A stretch of DNA of 64,000 bases from Paracoccus tibetensis (GCF_900102505.1 NZ_FMVT01000002.1:62001-126000); one strand, 5' to 3'. Shown: positions 48,498-57,981, numbered from the stretch's first letter. A program made the numbers and translations. The notes: generated from the sequence alone by a model not told the origin.

Positions 48498-49541
48498 ATG
48501 ACCGACAGCATCACATTGCGCCGCCCCGACGACTGGCACCTGCATCTGCGCGACGGCGTGATGCTGCAAGCCGTTGCTCCGCACTCGAAAGACTTCGGCC
48601 GGGCGATCATCATGCCGAACCTGGTGCCGCCTGTCGTCACCGGCGCTCAGGCCGCCGCCTATCGCGACCGGATCGTGGCAGCCCTGCCGCAGGGTGCGGC
48701 GCTTCAGCCACAGATGACGCTCTATTTGACCGATGCGACGGAACCCGCCGACGTGGTGGCCGCCTTTCGCGCGGGCATCATCCGGGCGGTGAAGCTGTAT
48801 CCGGCAGGCGCGACGACCAACTCGGCCTCGGGCGTGACCGACTTCGCGCGCGTCCAGCCGGTGCTGGAGGCGATGGCCGAGGCCGGCGTCACGCTGTGCG
48901 TGCATGGCGAGGTGACGGACCCGGCCATCGACATCTTCGACCGCGAGGCGGTCTTCATCGACACCGTGCTCGACCCCCTGCGCCGCCGCACGCCCGGCCT
49001 GCGCGTCGTGATGGAGCATATCACCACCGCCGAGGGCGTGGCCTATGGCCGCGCGGGCGGCGAGGATCTGGGCGCGACGATCACCACGCATCACCTCGTC
49101 ATCAACCGCAACGCCATCCTCGCCGGCGGCATCCGCCCGCATTATTACTGCCTGCCGGTGGCCAAGCGCGAATCCCACCGCCTTGCCCTGCGCGAGGCCG
49201 CGACCTCGGGCGAGGGGCGCTTCTTTCTCGGCACCGACAGCGCGCCGCATACGGATGCCGCGAAACTTCAACCCTGCGGCTGCGCCGGCTGCTTCACCGC
49301 GCCGAACACCATGTCGATCCTCGCCCAGGTCTTCGAGGATGACGGCGCGCTGGACCGGCTGGAGGCCTTTACCAGCCTGAACGGCGCCACCTTCTATCGC
49401 ATGGCCCCGAACGAGGACCGCATCCGCCTGACGAAGCGGGCCACCCCGGCCGCCTACCCGGCGCAGATCGAGGTCGGGGCCGAGGTGGTAACCGTCTTCG
49501 ACCCCGGCTTCCCGCTTCACTGGCACCTGGAGACCGTATGA
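48498..49541 (+). CDS. pyrC: Dihydroorotase, class II
   Basis: Pyrimidine-synthesis enzyme of 347 residues that closes carbamoyl aspartate to dihydroorotate. Zinc ligands His-x-His are in [10 protein letters not shown]; the carboxylated Lys is in [13 protein letters not shown]; further ligands are in MEHITT and THHLVINRN; the Asp is in [10 protein letters not shown]. The short form is the PyrC (class II) type. It overlaps the pyrE start by four bases (ATGA). Cytoplasmic. Confidence 0.96.
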   Translation: MTDSITLRRPDDWHLHLRDGVMLQAVAPHSKDFGRAIIMPNLVPPVVTGAQAAAYRDRIVAALPQGAALQPQMTLYLTDATEPADVVAAFRAGIIRAVKLYPAGATTNSASGVTDFARVQPVLEAMAEAGVTLCVHGEVTDPAIDIFDREAVFIDTVLDPLRRRTPGLRVVMEHITTAEGVAYGRAGGEDLGATITTHHLVINRNAILAGGIRPHYYCLPVAKRESHRLALREAATSGEGRFFLGTDSAPHTDAAKLQPCGCAGCFTAPNTMSILAQVFEDDGALDRLEAFTSLNGATFYRMAPNEDRIRLTKRATPAAYPAQIEVGAEVVTVFDPGFPLHWHLETV

Positions 49542-50209
49542 GCCTGACCTTCCCCGCCCGCGAGGAGATCGCGCGCCTCTCTGCCCGGATGCTGCTGGAA
49601 ATCAAGGCGGTGGACTTCAACGCCGCCCAGCCCTTTACCTATGCCTCGGGCCTCAAGGGGCCGACCTACGTGGACTGCCGCCGCATCATCAGCTTCCCGC
49701 GCGTGCGCGCCACGCTGATGGACTTCTTGGCAGCCACCGTCATGCGCGACGCCGGCTTCGAGGCCTTCGACAACGTGGCGGGCGGCGAGACGGCGGGCAT
49801 CCCCTTCGGCGCGCTGGTGGCGGAACGGCTCGGCCTGCCGATGACCTATGTCCGCAAGAAGCCCAAGGGCTACGGCCGCAACGCCCGGATCGAGGGCGTG
49901 ATGACCGAAGGACAGCGCGTCCTGCTGGTCGAGGATCTCACCACCGACGGCGGCAGCAAGCTGTCCTTCGTCAACGCGATCCGCGAGACGGGGGCCACCT
50001 GCGCCCATACGGCGGTCGTCTTCTACTACGGCATCTTCCCCGAGACGATCCAGCGCCTCGGCGATCACGGTGTGCAACTGCACCACCTCTGCACCTGGTG
50101 GGACGTGCTGGCCGAGGCCCGCGCGCAGGCCGCCTTCGACGAGGCGACGCTGGCCGAGGTCGAGGCCTTCCTGACCGATCCGCGGGCATGGCAGGCGGCG
50201 AACGGCTGA
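49538..50209 (+). CDS. pyrE: Orotate phosphoribosyltransferase
   Basis: Pyrimidine-synthesis enzyme of 223 residues that makes orotidine monophosphate from orotate and PRPP. The PRPP motif is [14 protein letters not shown], and the orotate/PRPP loop has [16 protein letters not shown]. The start overlaps the pyrC stop, so the two steps are co-translated. The C-terminal part ([15 protein letters not shown]) is usual in alphaproteobacterial PyrE. Confidence 0.95.
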   Translation: MSLTFPAREEIARLSARMLLEIKAVDFNAAQPFTYASGLKGPTYVDCRRIISFPRVRATLMDFLAATVMRDAGFEAFDNVAGGETAGIPFGALVAERLGLPMTYVRKKPKGYGRNARIEGVMTEGQRVLLVEDLTTDGGSKLSFVNAIRETGATCAHTAVVFYYGIFPETIQRLGDHGVQLHHLCTWWDVLAEARAQAAFDEATLAEVEAFLTDPRAWQAANG

Positions 50210-50234
50210 ACCGGGGTTATCCCCATCATTCTAC

Positions 50235-50259
50235 GGCCGGCCCCGATGACGGGCCGGCC
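50235..50259. terminator. Hairpin between pyrE and dnaB
   Basis: GGCCGGCCC-CGATGAC-GGGCCGGCC, 25 bases past the pyrE stop, followed by GCTTTGGG with only a short T-run. Probable terminator of pyrCE. Confidence 0.55.
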
Positions 50260-50302
50260 GCTTTGGGTCTAATGTGACCGCAATCAAGAAGGGCAGTCAG
50301 GC

Positions 50303-51802
50303 ATGAGCAGTCTCCCCGTCACCACCGCGCGTGTGATCGTCCCCGGCCAGGCCGAGGCGCAGGACAAACAGGCGGTCCCCTATTCGCTCGAGGCCGAGCA
50401 GCAGCTTCTGGGCGCGCTCCTGACCAACAACGATGTCTTCGACCGCGTCAGCCAGATCATCCGGGCCGAGCACTTCTACCACCCGGTCCATGCCCGCATC
50501 TTCGAGATCTGCGCCGAGCGCATCCGCCGCAACGCGCTGGCGAGCCCGGTGACGATCAAGGCCTTTCTCGAACATGACGACGGGCTGAAAGAGCTGGGCG
50601 GCCCTGCCTACCTGGCCCGCATGGCGGCCTCGGCGATCAGCGCCTATGCGGCGCGCGACTATGCCCAGATGATCCGCGAATTCGCCCTGCGGCGCGAGCT
50701 GATGCAGCTGGGGCAGGACATCGCCGCCCGCGCCGCCACCGTCGAGGTGGGCGACGACGCCGAGGAACAGATCAAGGCGGCCGAGCAGACGCTCTACAAG
50801 CTGGGCGAGGCCGGCGTGGCCGAGCGCGGCTTCCAGAGCTTCCTCAAGGCCGTGACGGGCGCCGTGCAGGCCGCCAACGCCGCCTATCAGCGCGACGGCA
50901 AGCTGTCGGGCATCTCGACGGGGCTGATCGACCTCGACGCGAAGATGGGCGGGCTGAACAATTCCGACCTCATCATCCTCGCGGGCCGTCCGTCGATGGG
51001 GAAGACCTCGCTCGCGACCAACATCGCCTTCAACATCGCGAAAGCCCACAAGATGGGCGAGAAGCCCGACGGCACGCATGGCACGATCGAGGGCGGCGTC
51101 GTCGGCTTCTTCAGCCTCGAGATGTCGGCCGAGCAGCTGGCCGCCCGCATCCTCTCGGAGGCCGCCGAGGTGTCCAGTCATCGCATCCGCTCGGGCGACA
51201 TGGACGAGGCCGAGTTCCGCCGCTTCGTCGAGGCCGCGCACGCCCTGCAGAACTGCCCGCTCTATATCGACGACACGCCCGCCTTGCCGATCAACCAGCT
51301 GGCGGCGCGGGCGCGAAAACTCAAGCGCACGCATGGGCTTGACGTGCTGATCGTCGACTATCTCCAGCTGCTGAAGGCAGCATCCGCCAAGGACAGCCGC
51401 GTGAACGAGGTCTCCGAGATCACGCAGGGCCTCAAGGCTGTGGCGAAGGAGCTGAACATCCCCGTCATCGCCCTCTCGCAGCTTTCCCGCCAGGTCGAGA
51501 ACCGCGAGGACAAGCGCCCGCAGCTTTCGGACCTGCGCGAATCCGGCTCGATCGAGCAGGACGCCGACATCGTGATGTTCGTCTTCCGCGAGGAATACTA
51601 CAAGGAACGCGAGAAGCCGTCGGACAGCGATCTGGATGCCATGGCCAAGTGGCAGCAGGTGATGGAGGCGGTGCATGGCAAGGCCGAGGTCATTCTCGGC
51701 AAGCAGCGCCACGGCCCCATCGGCACGGTCGAGCTGGCCTTCGAGGGTCAGTTCACCCGCTTCGGCAACCTCGCCAAGGACCGCCAGAGCCAGTGGGACT
51801 GA
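50303..51802 (+). CDS. dnaB: Replicative DNA helicase DnaB
   Basis: Hexameric replication helicase of 499 residues. The N-terminal domain starts YSLEAEQQLLGALLTNND; the C-terminal RecA-like motor has Walker A GRPSMGKTSLA near residue 232, FFSLEMSAEQLAARIL, Walker B LDVLIVDYLQLL, and LRESGSIEQDADIVMFVFRE. No intein is present. The N-terminus has a short non-conserved leader of about 20 residues. The chromosomal type, since no phage genes are near. It is followed 18 bases later by a DUF486 gene. Confidence 0.96.
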   Translation: MSSLPVTTARVIVPGQAEAQDKQAVPYSLEAEQQLLGALLTNNDVFDRVSQIIRAEHFYHPVHARIFEICAERIRRNALASPVTIKAFLEHDDGLKELGGPAYLARMAASAISAYAARDYAQMIREFALRRELMQLGQDIAARAATVEVGDDAEEQIKAAEQTLYKLGEAGVAERGFQSFLKAVTGAVQAANAAYQRDGKLSGISTGLIDLDAKMGGLNNSDLIILAGRPSMGKTSLATNIAFNIAKAHKMGEKPDGTHGTIEGGVVGFFSLEMSAEQLAARILSEAAEVSSHRIRSGDMDEAEFRRFVEAAHALQNCPLYIDDTPALPINQLAARARKLKRTHGLDVLIVDYLQLLKAASAKDSRVNEVSEITQGLKAVAKELNIPVIALSQLSRQVENREDKRPQLSDLRESGSIEQDADIVMFVFREEYYKEREKPSDSDLDAMAKWQQVMEAVHGKAEVILGKQRHGPIGTVELAFEGQFTRFGNLAKDRQSQWD

Positions 51803-51820
51803 ACCTGTGGGACTGAAACC

Positions 51821-52171
51821 ATGAGCCTGCCCATCCCGGTCATGACGATCGGGCTTCTGCTGCTGTCCAACGTCTTCATGACCGTGGCCTGGTACGGCCA
51901 CCTGAAGTTCAAGACCGCTCCGCTGGTGACGGTGATCTTCATGAGCTGGGGCGTCGCCTTCTTCGAATACGTGATGCAGGTGCCGGCGAACCGCATCGGC
52001 CACGGACATTTCAGCGCCGCCCAGCTGAAGACCATCCAGGAGGTCATCAGCCTCTCGGTCTTCGCGATCTTCTCTTGGGCCTATCTGGGAGAGCGGATCG
52101 GCTGGCAGCACGGCGTCGGCTTCGGGTTCATCTGCCTCGGAGCCTGGTTCATCTTCCACGACTTCGGCTGA
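51821..52171 (+). CDS. DUF486/DMT-type small membrane protein
   Basis: Integral membrane protein of 116 residues with four predicted spans, matching DUF486 (PF04342). Typical is the pattern VFMTVAWYGHLKF at the first loop, then WGVAFFEYVMQVPANRIG and QEVISLSVFAIFSWAYLGE. The family resembles half-size drug/metabolite transporters but has no proven role. It begins 18 bases after the dnaB stop and probably shares that transcript. Confidence 0.85.
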   Translation: MSLPIPVMTIGLLLLSNVFMTVAWYGHLKFKTAPLVTVIFMSWGVAFFEYVMQVPANRIGHGHFSAAQLKTIQEVISLSVFAIFSWAYLGERIGWQHGVGFGFICLGAWFIFHDFG

Positions 52172-52180
52172 CGCGGCAGA

Positions 52181-52207
52181 GGGGGGTGCGGGGGGCCGGC
52201 CCCCCGC
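52181..52207. repeat. Intergenic GC-hairpin repeat, copy d
   Basis: GGGGGGT then hairpin GCGGGGGG-CCGG-CCCCCCGC (52188-52207), followed by GCGGGACGCAATTCC, related to GCGGAACGCAACTCC near copy e. Lacks the ATATTT tail. Lies past the DUF486 stop, a probable terminator. Confidence 0.55.
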
Positions 52208-52270
52208 CACCGCGGGACGCAATTCCGCCCTCTGGCGCAGCGCATCGCGGCAGGGTAATCATCTCCGGCG

Positions 52271-52289
52271 CCTTGCACATCCTGCAAGG
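52271..52289. promoter_or_regulatory. Inverted repeat CCTTGCA-CATCC-TGCAAGG
   Basis: Perfect 7-5-7 inverted repeat ending 16 bases before the Bcr/CflA start codon and touching its ribosome site. Candidate operator or a hairpin controlling translation. Confidence 0.45.
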
Positions 52290-52305
52290 AGGCCGGAGGA
52301 CCACC

Positions 52306-53490
52306 ATGAGGACAGCCCCCCATCTTCTGACGCTGGTCGCGCTTTCGGGCGTCTCAGCGCTGTCGATGAACGTCTTCCTGCCCTCGCTGCCCGGCATGGC
52401 CCGCGACTTCGGGGTCGATTACGGCTTCATGCAGCTGTCGGTCTCGGCCTATATCGGCGCCACCGCCGTCCTGCAGCTTCTCGGCGGGCCGATCAGCGAC
52501 CGCTACGGGCGGCGCCCGGTCGTCATCTGGGGCCTCGTCATCTTCCTTCTGGCGACCATCGGCACGCTTCTGGCCGCCAATGCCACGGTCTTCCTGATGT
52601 TCCGGATGCTGCAATCGGTGGTGTCCGTCTGCATCCTGGTGCCCCGCGCGGTGATCCGCGACCTCTATGACGGCGACCGCGCCGCTTCGATGCTGGGCTA
52701 TGTCACGATGGGCATGGCGGTCGTGCCGATGATGGCGCCGGTCTTCGGCGGCGTTCTCGACGAGTGGTTCGGCTGGCAGGCCAACTTCGCCGTCATGGGG
52801 CTTCTGGGCCTTGGTGTCCTGATCCTCTCCTGGCGGGACATGGGCGAGACGGTGCGCGGCGGCGGGATGCCCATGCGCCAGCAGATGCGCAACTACCCCA
52901 TCCTCGCCCGCTCGCAGCGCTTCTGGGGCTACTGCCTGGCCGCGACCCTCGCCTCGGGCGCCTTCTTCGCCTATCTCGGCGGCGCGCCCTTCGTGGGCGA
53001 CCAGGTCTTCGGCCTGACGCCCGCGCAGGTCGGCTACTGGTTCGCGGCCCCTTCCATCGGCTATCTCCTCGGCAACTTCCTCTCGGGGCGTTACTCGGCG
53101 CGGTTCGGGCTGAACCGCATGATCCTCTGGGGGGCGCTCGTCTGCCTGCTGGCCCTGGTCGTCGCGCTCGTCATCGACCTGCTCGGGATGCTGGTGCCGC
53201 TGGCCTTCTTCGGCGCCATCGCGGTCATGGGCTTCGGCAACGGCATGGTCCTGCCCAACGCCAATGCCGGCCTGATGGGCGTGCGGCCGGAACTTGCCGG
53301 CACCGCCTCGGGCCTTGGCGGCGCGCTGGCGGTGGGCGGCGGGGCGGCGCTGTCGGCGCTGGCCGGGGCGCTGCTGCAACCGGGTAGCGGCGCGGGCCCG
53401 CTCTTGGTCATCATGTGCGCCTCCGCCGTCGGCTCGCTGGCCGCGATCCTCTGGGTCATGCGGCGCGAGGCGCAACTCGGCGCCGGCTGA
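52306..53490 (+). CDS. Bcr/CflA-type MFS efflux protein
   Basis: Major facilitator efflux protein of 394 residues with twelve predicted helices. Features of the Bcr/CflA subfamily are NVFLPSLPGMARDFGV near the start, GGPISDRYGRRPV in the first cytoplasmic loop, and VPRAVIRDLYDG. Later GFGNGMVLPNANAGLMG fits the same subfamily. It would export drugs or small metabolites using protons. Start ATG 52306 follows GGCCGGAGG. The upstream region has an inverted repeat that may bind a regulator. Confidence 0.88.
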   Translation: MRTAPHLLTLVALSGVSALSMNVFLPSLPGMARDFGVDYGFMQLSVSAYIGATAVLQLLGGPISDRYGRRPVVIWGLVIFLLATIGTLLAANATVFLMFRMLQSVVSVCILVPRAVIRDLYDGDRAASMLGYVTMGMAVVPMMAPVFGGVLDEWFGWQANFAVMGLLGLGVLILSWRDMGETVRGGGMPMRQQMRNYPILARSQRFWGYCLAATLASGAFFAYLGGAPFVGDQVFGLTPAQVGYWFAAPSIGYLLGNFLSGRYSARFGLNRMILWGALVCLLALVVALVIDLLGMLVPLAFFGAIAVMGFGNGMVLPNANAGLMGVRPELAGTASGLGGALAVGGGAALSALAGALLQPGSGAGPLLVIMCASAVGSLAAILWVMRREAQLGAG

Positions 53491-53601
53491 CAACGCGATC
53501 TTAACCCTTCCGGGCCATGATGCCGGCCCATGCCCCTGCGCCCCGCCCTCCATCTGATCTGCTGGCTCCTGGCGCTCACGCCAGGGCTTGCCGGAGCGCA
53601 T

Positions 53602-53630
53602 TTGCAAAGTCTACCTCTTGCCTTGCAAAG
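53602..53630. promoter_or_regulatory. TTGCAAAG tandem sites in front of ScfR-type regulator
   Basis: TTGCAAAG occurs at 53602-53609 and 53623-53630, 21 bases apart (two helical turns), 14-42 bases upstream of the regulator start. RamB and PccR, of the same family, recognise TTTGCAAA-type sites, so this is probably an autoregulatory operator. Confidence 0.6.
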
Positions 53631-53643
53631 GACGGAGGCGGCG

Positions 53644-55041
53644 ATGGCGACCCAGAAGATCTATGCCGGCAGCGCGCTGCGCGAGACGCGCACGCGGACG
53701 GGGCTGACGCAGCGCCGCTTCGCCGAGGCGCTGGGCGTGTCGCTGCCCTACCTCTCGCAGATGGAAAACAACCACCGCCCGATCAGCGCAGGCGCCCTTC
53801 TGCGGCTGGCGCAGGAATTCGGCGTCGATCTGGCGACGCTGGCCGCGGGCGACGCCGAGCGCATGGTCATCGACATGCGCGAGGCGCTGGCCGACCCGCT
53901 CTTCGACGCCATGCCGCCGCTCGCGGACCTGCGCCTGGCGGCCACCAACGCGCCGGTGCTGGCGCGCGCGTTCCTCGATCTCTACCGCGCCTACCAGGGC
54001 GGGCAGGAGCGCCTCGCCGCGCTGGACGAGGCGCTTGGCGCCGCCAGCGCGACCAGCCTCACCACCCCGTGGGAGGAGGTGCGCGACTTCTTCCATTACT
54101 GCGACAACTATATCGACGCCGTCGACCGCGCGGCCGAACGCTTCGCCTGCCCGGACGGGCAGCGCGCCGATCCCTGGACCCGCGCCGTCGCGGCCCTGTC
54201 CGAGCGCGGCATCACCGTCCAGCTGGTCGAGCTGCCCGCCAATGCCGTTTTCCGGCGCGAGGGGGCGGTGGTGCTGGTCAATGCCGCTGCCGAGGCGCCG
54301 ACGCGGCTGTTCCAGCTGCTGCATCTCGTCGCGCTCGAACGGCAGTCCGAGCTGCTGGAGGCGACGCTGGACCTTGCCCGCTTCCGCAGCAGCACGGCGC
54401 GCGAGATCGCGCGGCTCGGCATGGCCAACTACTTCGCCGGCGCCGCGCTGATGCCCTACCGGCGCTTCCACGCCGCCGCGCAGGCCGAACGGCACGATCT
54501 CGAGCGGCTGGCCCATCTCTTCGGCGCCTCGCTGGAACAGGTCGCCCATCGCCTGTCGACCATGCAGCGGCCGGGCGCCAAAGGCATCCCGTTCTTCTTC
54601 GTCCGCGTCGACCAGGCCGGCACGATCACCAAGCGCCATTCGGCCACGCGGCTGCAATTCGCCCGCTTCGGCGGCGCCTGCCCGCTCTGGAACGTGCACC
54701 AGGCCTTCGAGCAGCCCGGCCGCTTCCTGCGGCAGCTGGCCGAGACGCCGGACGGGGTGCGCTATCTGCTGCTGTCGCGCGACGTCTCCAAGCATGCCGG
54801 CGCCTTCAACGCCCCGGTCCGCAGATTCGCCATCGGCCTTGGCTGCGAGGTCGCCCATGCCGGCAGCCTCGTCTATGCCGACGGGCTGGACCTGACGAAG
54901 CCCCGCGCCTTCGAGCCGATCGGAATCTCCTGCCGGATCTGTCCGCGCCGGGATTGCCATCAAAGGTCAATCCCTCCGATCGACCGTCCCCTGACGATAC
55001 CCGCCGACCGCGAGGGTCCGTTACCCTATGATATCGCCTGA
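53644..55041 (+). CDS. ScfR/PccR/RamB-family transcription regulator
   Basis: Regulator of 465 residues. An N-terminal HTH_3 domain (GSALRETRTRTGLTQRRFAEA) is followed by a M78-like middle part and a C-terminal conserved domain ending with CRICPRRDCHQRS (a Cys-rich block) and QRSIPPIDRPL. Members (RamB, PccR, MccR) control propionate, acetate and short-chain acyl-CoA genes. Start ATG 53644 follows GGAGGCGGCG; the longer frame upstream is non-conserved. Target genes are not adjacent. Two TTGCAAAG sites precede it. Confidence 0.85.
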   Translation: MATQKIYAGSALRETRTRTGLTQRRFAEALGVSLPYLSQMENNHRPISAGALLRLAQEFGVDLATLAAGDAERMVIDMREALADPLFDAMPPLADLRLAATNAPVLARAFLDLYRAYQGGQERLAALDEALGAASATSLTTPWEEVRDFFHYCDNYIDAVDRAAERFACPDGQRADPWTRAVAALSERGITVQLVELPANAVFRREGAVVLVNAAAEAPTRLFQLLHLVALERQSELLEATLDLARFRSSTAREIARLGMANYFAGAALMPYRRFHAAAQAERHDLERLAHLFGASLEQVAHRLSTMQRPGAKGIPFFFVRVDQAGTITKRHSATRLQFARFGGACPLWNVHQAFEQPGRFLRQLAETPDGVRYLLLSRDVSKHAGAFNAPVRRFAIGLGCEVAHAGSLVYADGLDLTKPRAFEPIGISCRICPRRDCHQRSIPPIDRPLTIPADREGPLPYDIA

Positions 55042-55228
55042 AGAAACCTCACCCCGCCGCAAGATCCCGGCGAAAACTCGCGCAACCGGGCGAGGATCCG
55101 CGCATCTGCACCGCGCGCAAAGGATGCTATGTTGCCAAGAAGGCACAGCTCCTGTTTACCCATCCCCGAATGGAACAAACAAGTCCGCCCTCCGCAGGCG
55201 GCATTCCATCAGGGGACAGGATCTGCCA

Positions 55229-56518
55229 ATGAGCGTCTCGGACCGATTGAACTCGTCGCTGGCCCGATTGCTGCCTGAACGGCGCATCTTCATCCGGTCC
55301 GACGGGTCCAGCCGCGTCCTGACCCTGCGCCCGCTGACGCAGCTCGCCGGCATCAGCGGCATGGCGCTGGTCTTCGGCTGGACGCTCGTCTCCAGCTCCT
55401 TCCTCGCCATCGACGCGATCAGCGCCGGCACCGCGCGCGACCACATGATCCGCACCCAGTCCGTGCTCGAGGAACGGCTCCAGCAGCTTTCTGAGGAGCG
55501 TGACGCCCGCGCGGCCGAGGCGCTGGCGGCGCAGAACCGCTTCGCCGTCGCGCTGGAGCAGGTCTCGCAGATGCAGTCGCAGCTGCTGGCGTCCGAAGAG
55601 CAGCGGCGCGAGCTGGAAACGGGGCTGACGACGCTCCAGGCCAACCTGCGCAGCGTCAAGGTCGAGCGTGACACGATCCTCGGCACCACCGCCCCGGCGG
55701 GCGAGGCCGCCGCGGACCGCGCCGAGGAGTTCTCGGTCGCCCTCGACATCCTGTCGGGCGAACTGCGCCAAGCCGCCGACCAGCGCGCCGCCGCCGTCCA
55801 GCAGGCCGAGGAGGCCCGCGTCGCGGCCGAGGAGCTGACGGTCGAGCGCGACCAGATCCTCGCCCGCAACGACGAGATCCTGACCCAGCTGGAAAACGCC
55901 GTCACCGTCTCGGTCAAGCCGCTGGACGACGTCTTCCGCTCGGTCGGCATGAACCCCGACGAGGTGCTGCGCACCATCCGCCGCGGCTATTCAGGCCAGG
56001 GCGGGCCGCTGACGCCGATGTCCTACTCGACCCGCGGCGACGCCGCCCTCAGCCAGGGCGAGACGAAGGCGCGGCAGATCATGGTCACGCTGGACCAGAT
56101 GAACACCTACCGCATCGCGATGGAGAAGCTGCCCCTGGCCATGCCGGTCAAGCAGAGCTTCCGCTACACCTCGGGCTTCGGGCGCCGGTGGGGCCGTATG
56201 CACGAGGGGATCGACATGGCCGGCCCCGTCGGCACGCCGGTCTACACCACGGGCGACGGCGTCGTGACCTTCGCGGGTCGCATGGGCGCCTACGGCAACC
56301 TGATCAAGATCCGGCACGAGCTGGGGACCGAGACGCGCTATGCCCACCTGAACCGGATCGGGGTCAAGGTGGGGCAAAGGGTGTCGTCAGGCGAGCGGAT
56401 CGGTGATATGGGCAATACCGGACGCTCGACCGGGCCGCACCTGCACTATGAGGTGCGCGTCAACGGCCGGGCCGTGGACCCGATGAGCTTCATCAAGGCA
56501 GCAGAAAATGTTCAGTAA
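55229..56518 (+). CDS. M23 (LytM-type) peptidase with N-terminal membrane span and coiled coil
   Basis: Cell-wall hydrolase-type protein of 429 residues. A membrane anchor lies at about 45-65 (LAGISGMALVFGWTLVSSSF), then a long coiled coil from ~80 to ~230 rich in A, E, R and Q, then the LytM domain from ~315. Zinc-site residues occur in HEGIDMAGP (H-x3-D), and HLHYEV (H-x-H) at the end. It probably cuts peptidoglycan cross-links in the periplasm. Start ATG 55229 is preferred over the upstream frame. It overlaps the bactofilin start by 11 bases. Confidence 0.92.
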   Translation: MSVSDRLNSSLARLLPERRIFIRSDGSSRVLTLRPLTQLAGISGMALVFGWTLVSSSFLAIDAISAGTARDHMIRTQSVLEERLQQLSEERDARAAEALAAQNRFAVALEQVSQMQSQLLASEEQRRELETGLTTLQANLRSVKVERDTILGTTAPAGEAAADRAEEFSVALDILSGELRQAADQRAAAVQQAEEARVAAEELTVERDQILARNDEILTQLENAVTVSVKPLDDVFRSVGMNPDEVLRTIRRGYSGQGGPLTPMSYSTRGDAALSQGETKARQIMVTLDQMNTYRIAMEKLPLAMPVKQSFRYTSGFGRRWGRMHEGIDMAGPVGTPVYTTGDGVVTFAGRMGAYGNLIKIRHELGTETRYAHLNRIGVKVGQRVSSGERIGDMGNTGRSTGPHLHYEVRVNGRAVDPMSFIKAAENVQ

Positions 56519-57008
56519 GACCCGCGTGACCGAGAACCGCCCCCAGCAGAACGCCGCCCAGCCCCTGTCCGAGGCCGGCGCGCCCGTGCCCGAGCGCGCG
56601 CCCGAGCCGTCGGTCGCGGCGACCGCCCCGGCCGCGCCGCGCCAGCGCAGCGCCCCCTCGATCCTGTCGCCCGACCTGACGGTGACCGGCAACATCGCCA
56701 CCCAGGGCGACATCCAGGTCGAGGGCACGGTCGAGGGCGACATCCGCGCCCACCAGCTGACCGTCGGCGAGACCGCCACGATCAAGGGCGAGATCGTCGC
56801 CGATGACGTGGTGGTGCATGGCCGCGTCATCGGCCGCGTGCGCGGCCTGAAGGTGCGCCTCAGCGCCTCGGCCCGCGTGGAAGGCGACATCATCCATAAG
56901 ACCATCGCCATCGAATCCGGCGCCCATTTCGAGGGCTCGGTCCAGCGCCAGGAAGACCCGCTGGCCAATGGCGCCACAAAGAAGCTCGCCCCGCCCGCCG
57001 GGGCCTGA
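56508..57008 (+). CDS. Bactofilin
   Basis: Polymer-forming cytoskeletal protein of 166 residues. A Pro-rich, disordered N-terminus (about 1-48) leads into the bactofilin right-handed beta-helix, with repeats such as GNIATQGDIQVEGTVEGDI, GETATIKGEIVADDVVVHG and SASARVEGDIIHKTIAIESG. A short Pro/Ala tail follows. It overlaps the M23 peptidase gene by 11 bases, so the pair likely works together in cell shape or local cell-wall work. Acts at the inner face of the membrane. Confidence 0.92.
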   Translation: MFSKTRVTENRPQQNAAQPLSEAGAPVPERAPEPSVAATAPAAPRQRSAPSILSPDLTVTGNIATQGDIQVEGTVEGDIRAHQLTVGETATIKGEIVADDVVVHGRVIGRVRGLKVRLSASARVEGDIIHKTIAIESGAHFEGSVQRQEDPLANGATKKLAPPAGA

Positions 57009-57026
57009 GGCCTGAGCCATCGACCG

Positions 57027-57052
57027 AAGGCCCGCCTTGCGCGGGCCTTTTT
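57027..57052 (+). terminator. Rho-independent terminator after bactofilin
   Basis: AAGGCCCGC-CTTGC-GCGGGCCTT stem followed by TTT, about 18 bases past the bactofilin stop. Confidence 0.85.
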
Positions 57053-57096
57053 GCATGCGGCCTGGAGCAGACGCAGCGACCCGGGTCCGTCGCCTG

Positions 57097-57900
57097 TCAG
57101 CCCGCCTCGTCCACCATCGCGCAGCGATAGAGGTGCCAGGTCGCGTGGCCCAGCACCGGCAGGGCCACGAACAGCCCAAGGAACAGCGGCAGCATCGCGA
57201 CCAGCAGCGCGACGGCGATGAAGGCCGCCCAGGCCGCCATGACCGGCAGGTTCAGCCGCACCGCCTCGGTCGAGACGATGATCGCGCTGATCAGGTCCGT
57301 CTCGCGCTCGAGCAGCAGGGGCAGGCCGAAAACCGAGAAGGTGAACAGCGCCGCCGCGAAGCCGAGGCCGATGGCGCCGCCGATGATCAGCATGCCGATG
57401 CCGCGCGGGGTGGCGAGGATCTCGGCCGAGCTGGTGACGTTGACCATGGGCGACGTGCCGAGGAACAGCGCGAAGATGGTGTGGGCCACGAAGACCCAGA
57501 ACATGAACATCAACAGGATCACGACGGCCATCGACGGGATCTGCCGGTCGCGCTGCGCGAAGACGACGCGGATGACGGCCGGCCAGTCGAGCGGCCGGCC
57601 CGCCTCGATCCGGCGGCTGACCTCGTAGAGGCCCACGGCCGCAAAGGGCGCGATCAGCGGGAAGCCCAGCACGAAGGGCACCAGCCACCAGTCCCGGCCG
57701 ACCGCCAGCGCCACGGCCGCCAGCACCAGCCCGCCTGCGACGTAGAAGGCCGAGAAGAGCAGCCCGAAGGCCGGCGCGCGCCGGAAGTCCTGCCAGCCGC
57801 GCCACAGCGCGTGGACAAGGTCAGCCGGCTCGATCCGCCGCGGCTCGGGCAGCGTGTCCGGCATGGAGACGCGATGATGTTGCACCCTGTCGCTCGCCAT
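57097..57900 (-). CDS. DUF2189 polytopic membrane protein
   Basis: Membrane protein of 267 residues with about six to seven helices, matching DUF2189. Typical are DLVHALWRGWQDFRRAPAFGL at the start and ALPVLGHATWHLYRCAMVDE at the end. Some database names call such proteins cytochrome oxidase-like, but no heme ligands are seen. Function is unknown. A promoter candidate TTGCCG-17-TAAGCT lies 30-60 bases upstream. It converges with the bactofilin operon across a terminator. Confidence 0.82.
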   Translation of the reverse strand: MASDRVQHHRVSMPDTLPEPRRIEPADLVHALWRGWQDFRRAPAFGLLFSAFYVAGGLVLAAVALAVGRDWWLVPFVLGFPLIAPFAAVGLYEVSRRIEAGRPLDWPAVIRVVFAQRDRQIPSMAVVILLMFMFWVFVAHTIFALFLGTSPMVNVTSSAEILATPRGIGMLIIGGAIGLGFAAALFTFSVFGLPLLLERETDLISAIIVSTEAVRLNLPVMAAWAAFIAVALLVAMLPLFLGLFVALPVLGHATWHLYRCAMVDEAG

Positions 57901-57981
57901 CGCTTCCCCCTGCCCCGCGCCTTGACGAAAGCTTACGTAGCGGAAGCCCGTGCGGCAAGAGTTTCGGCGGGCGCGGCCGGC

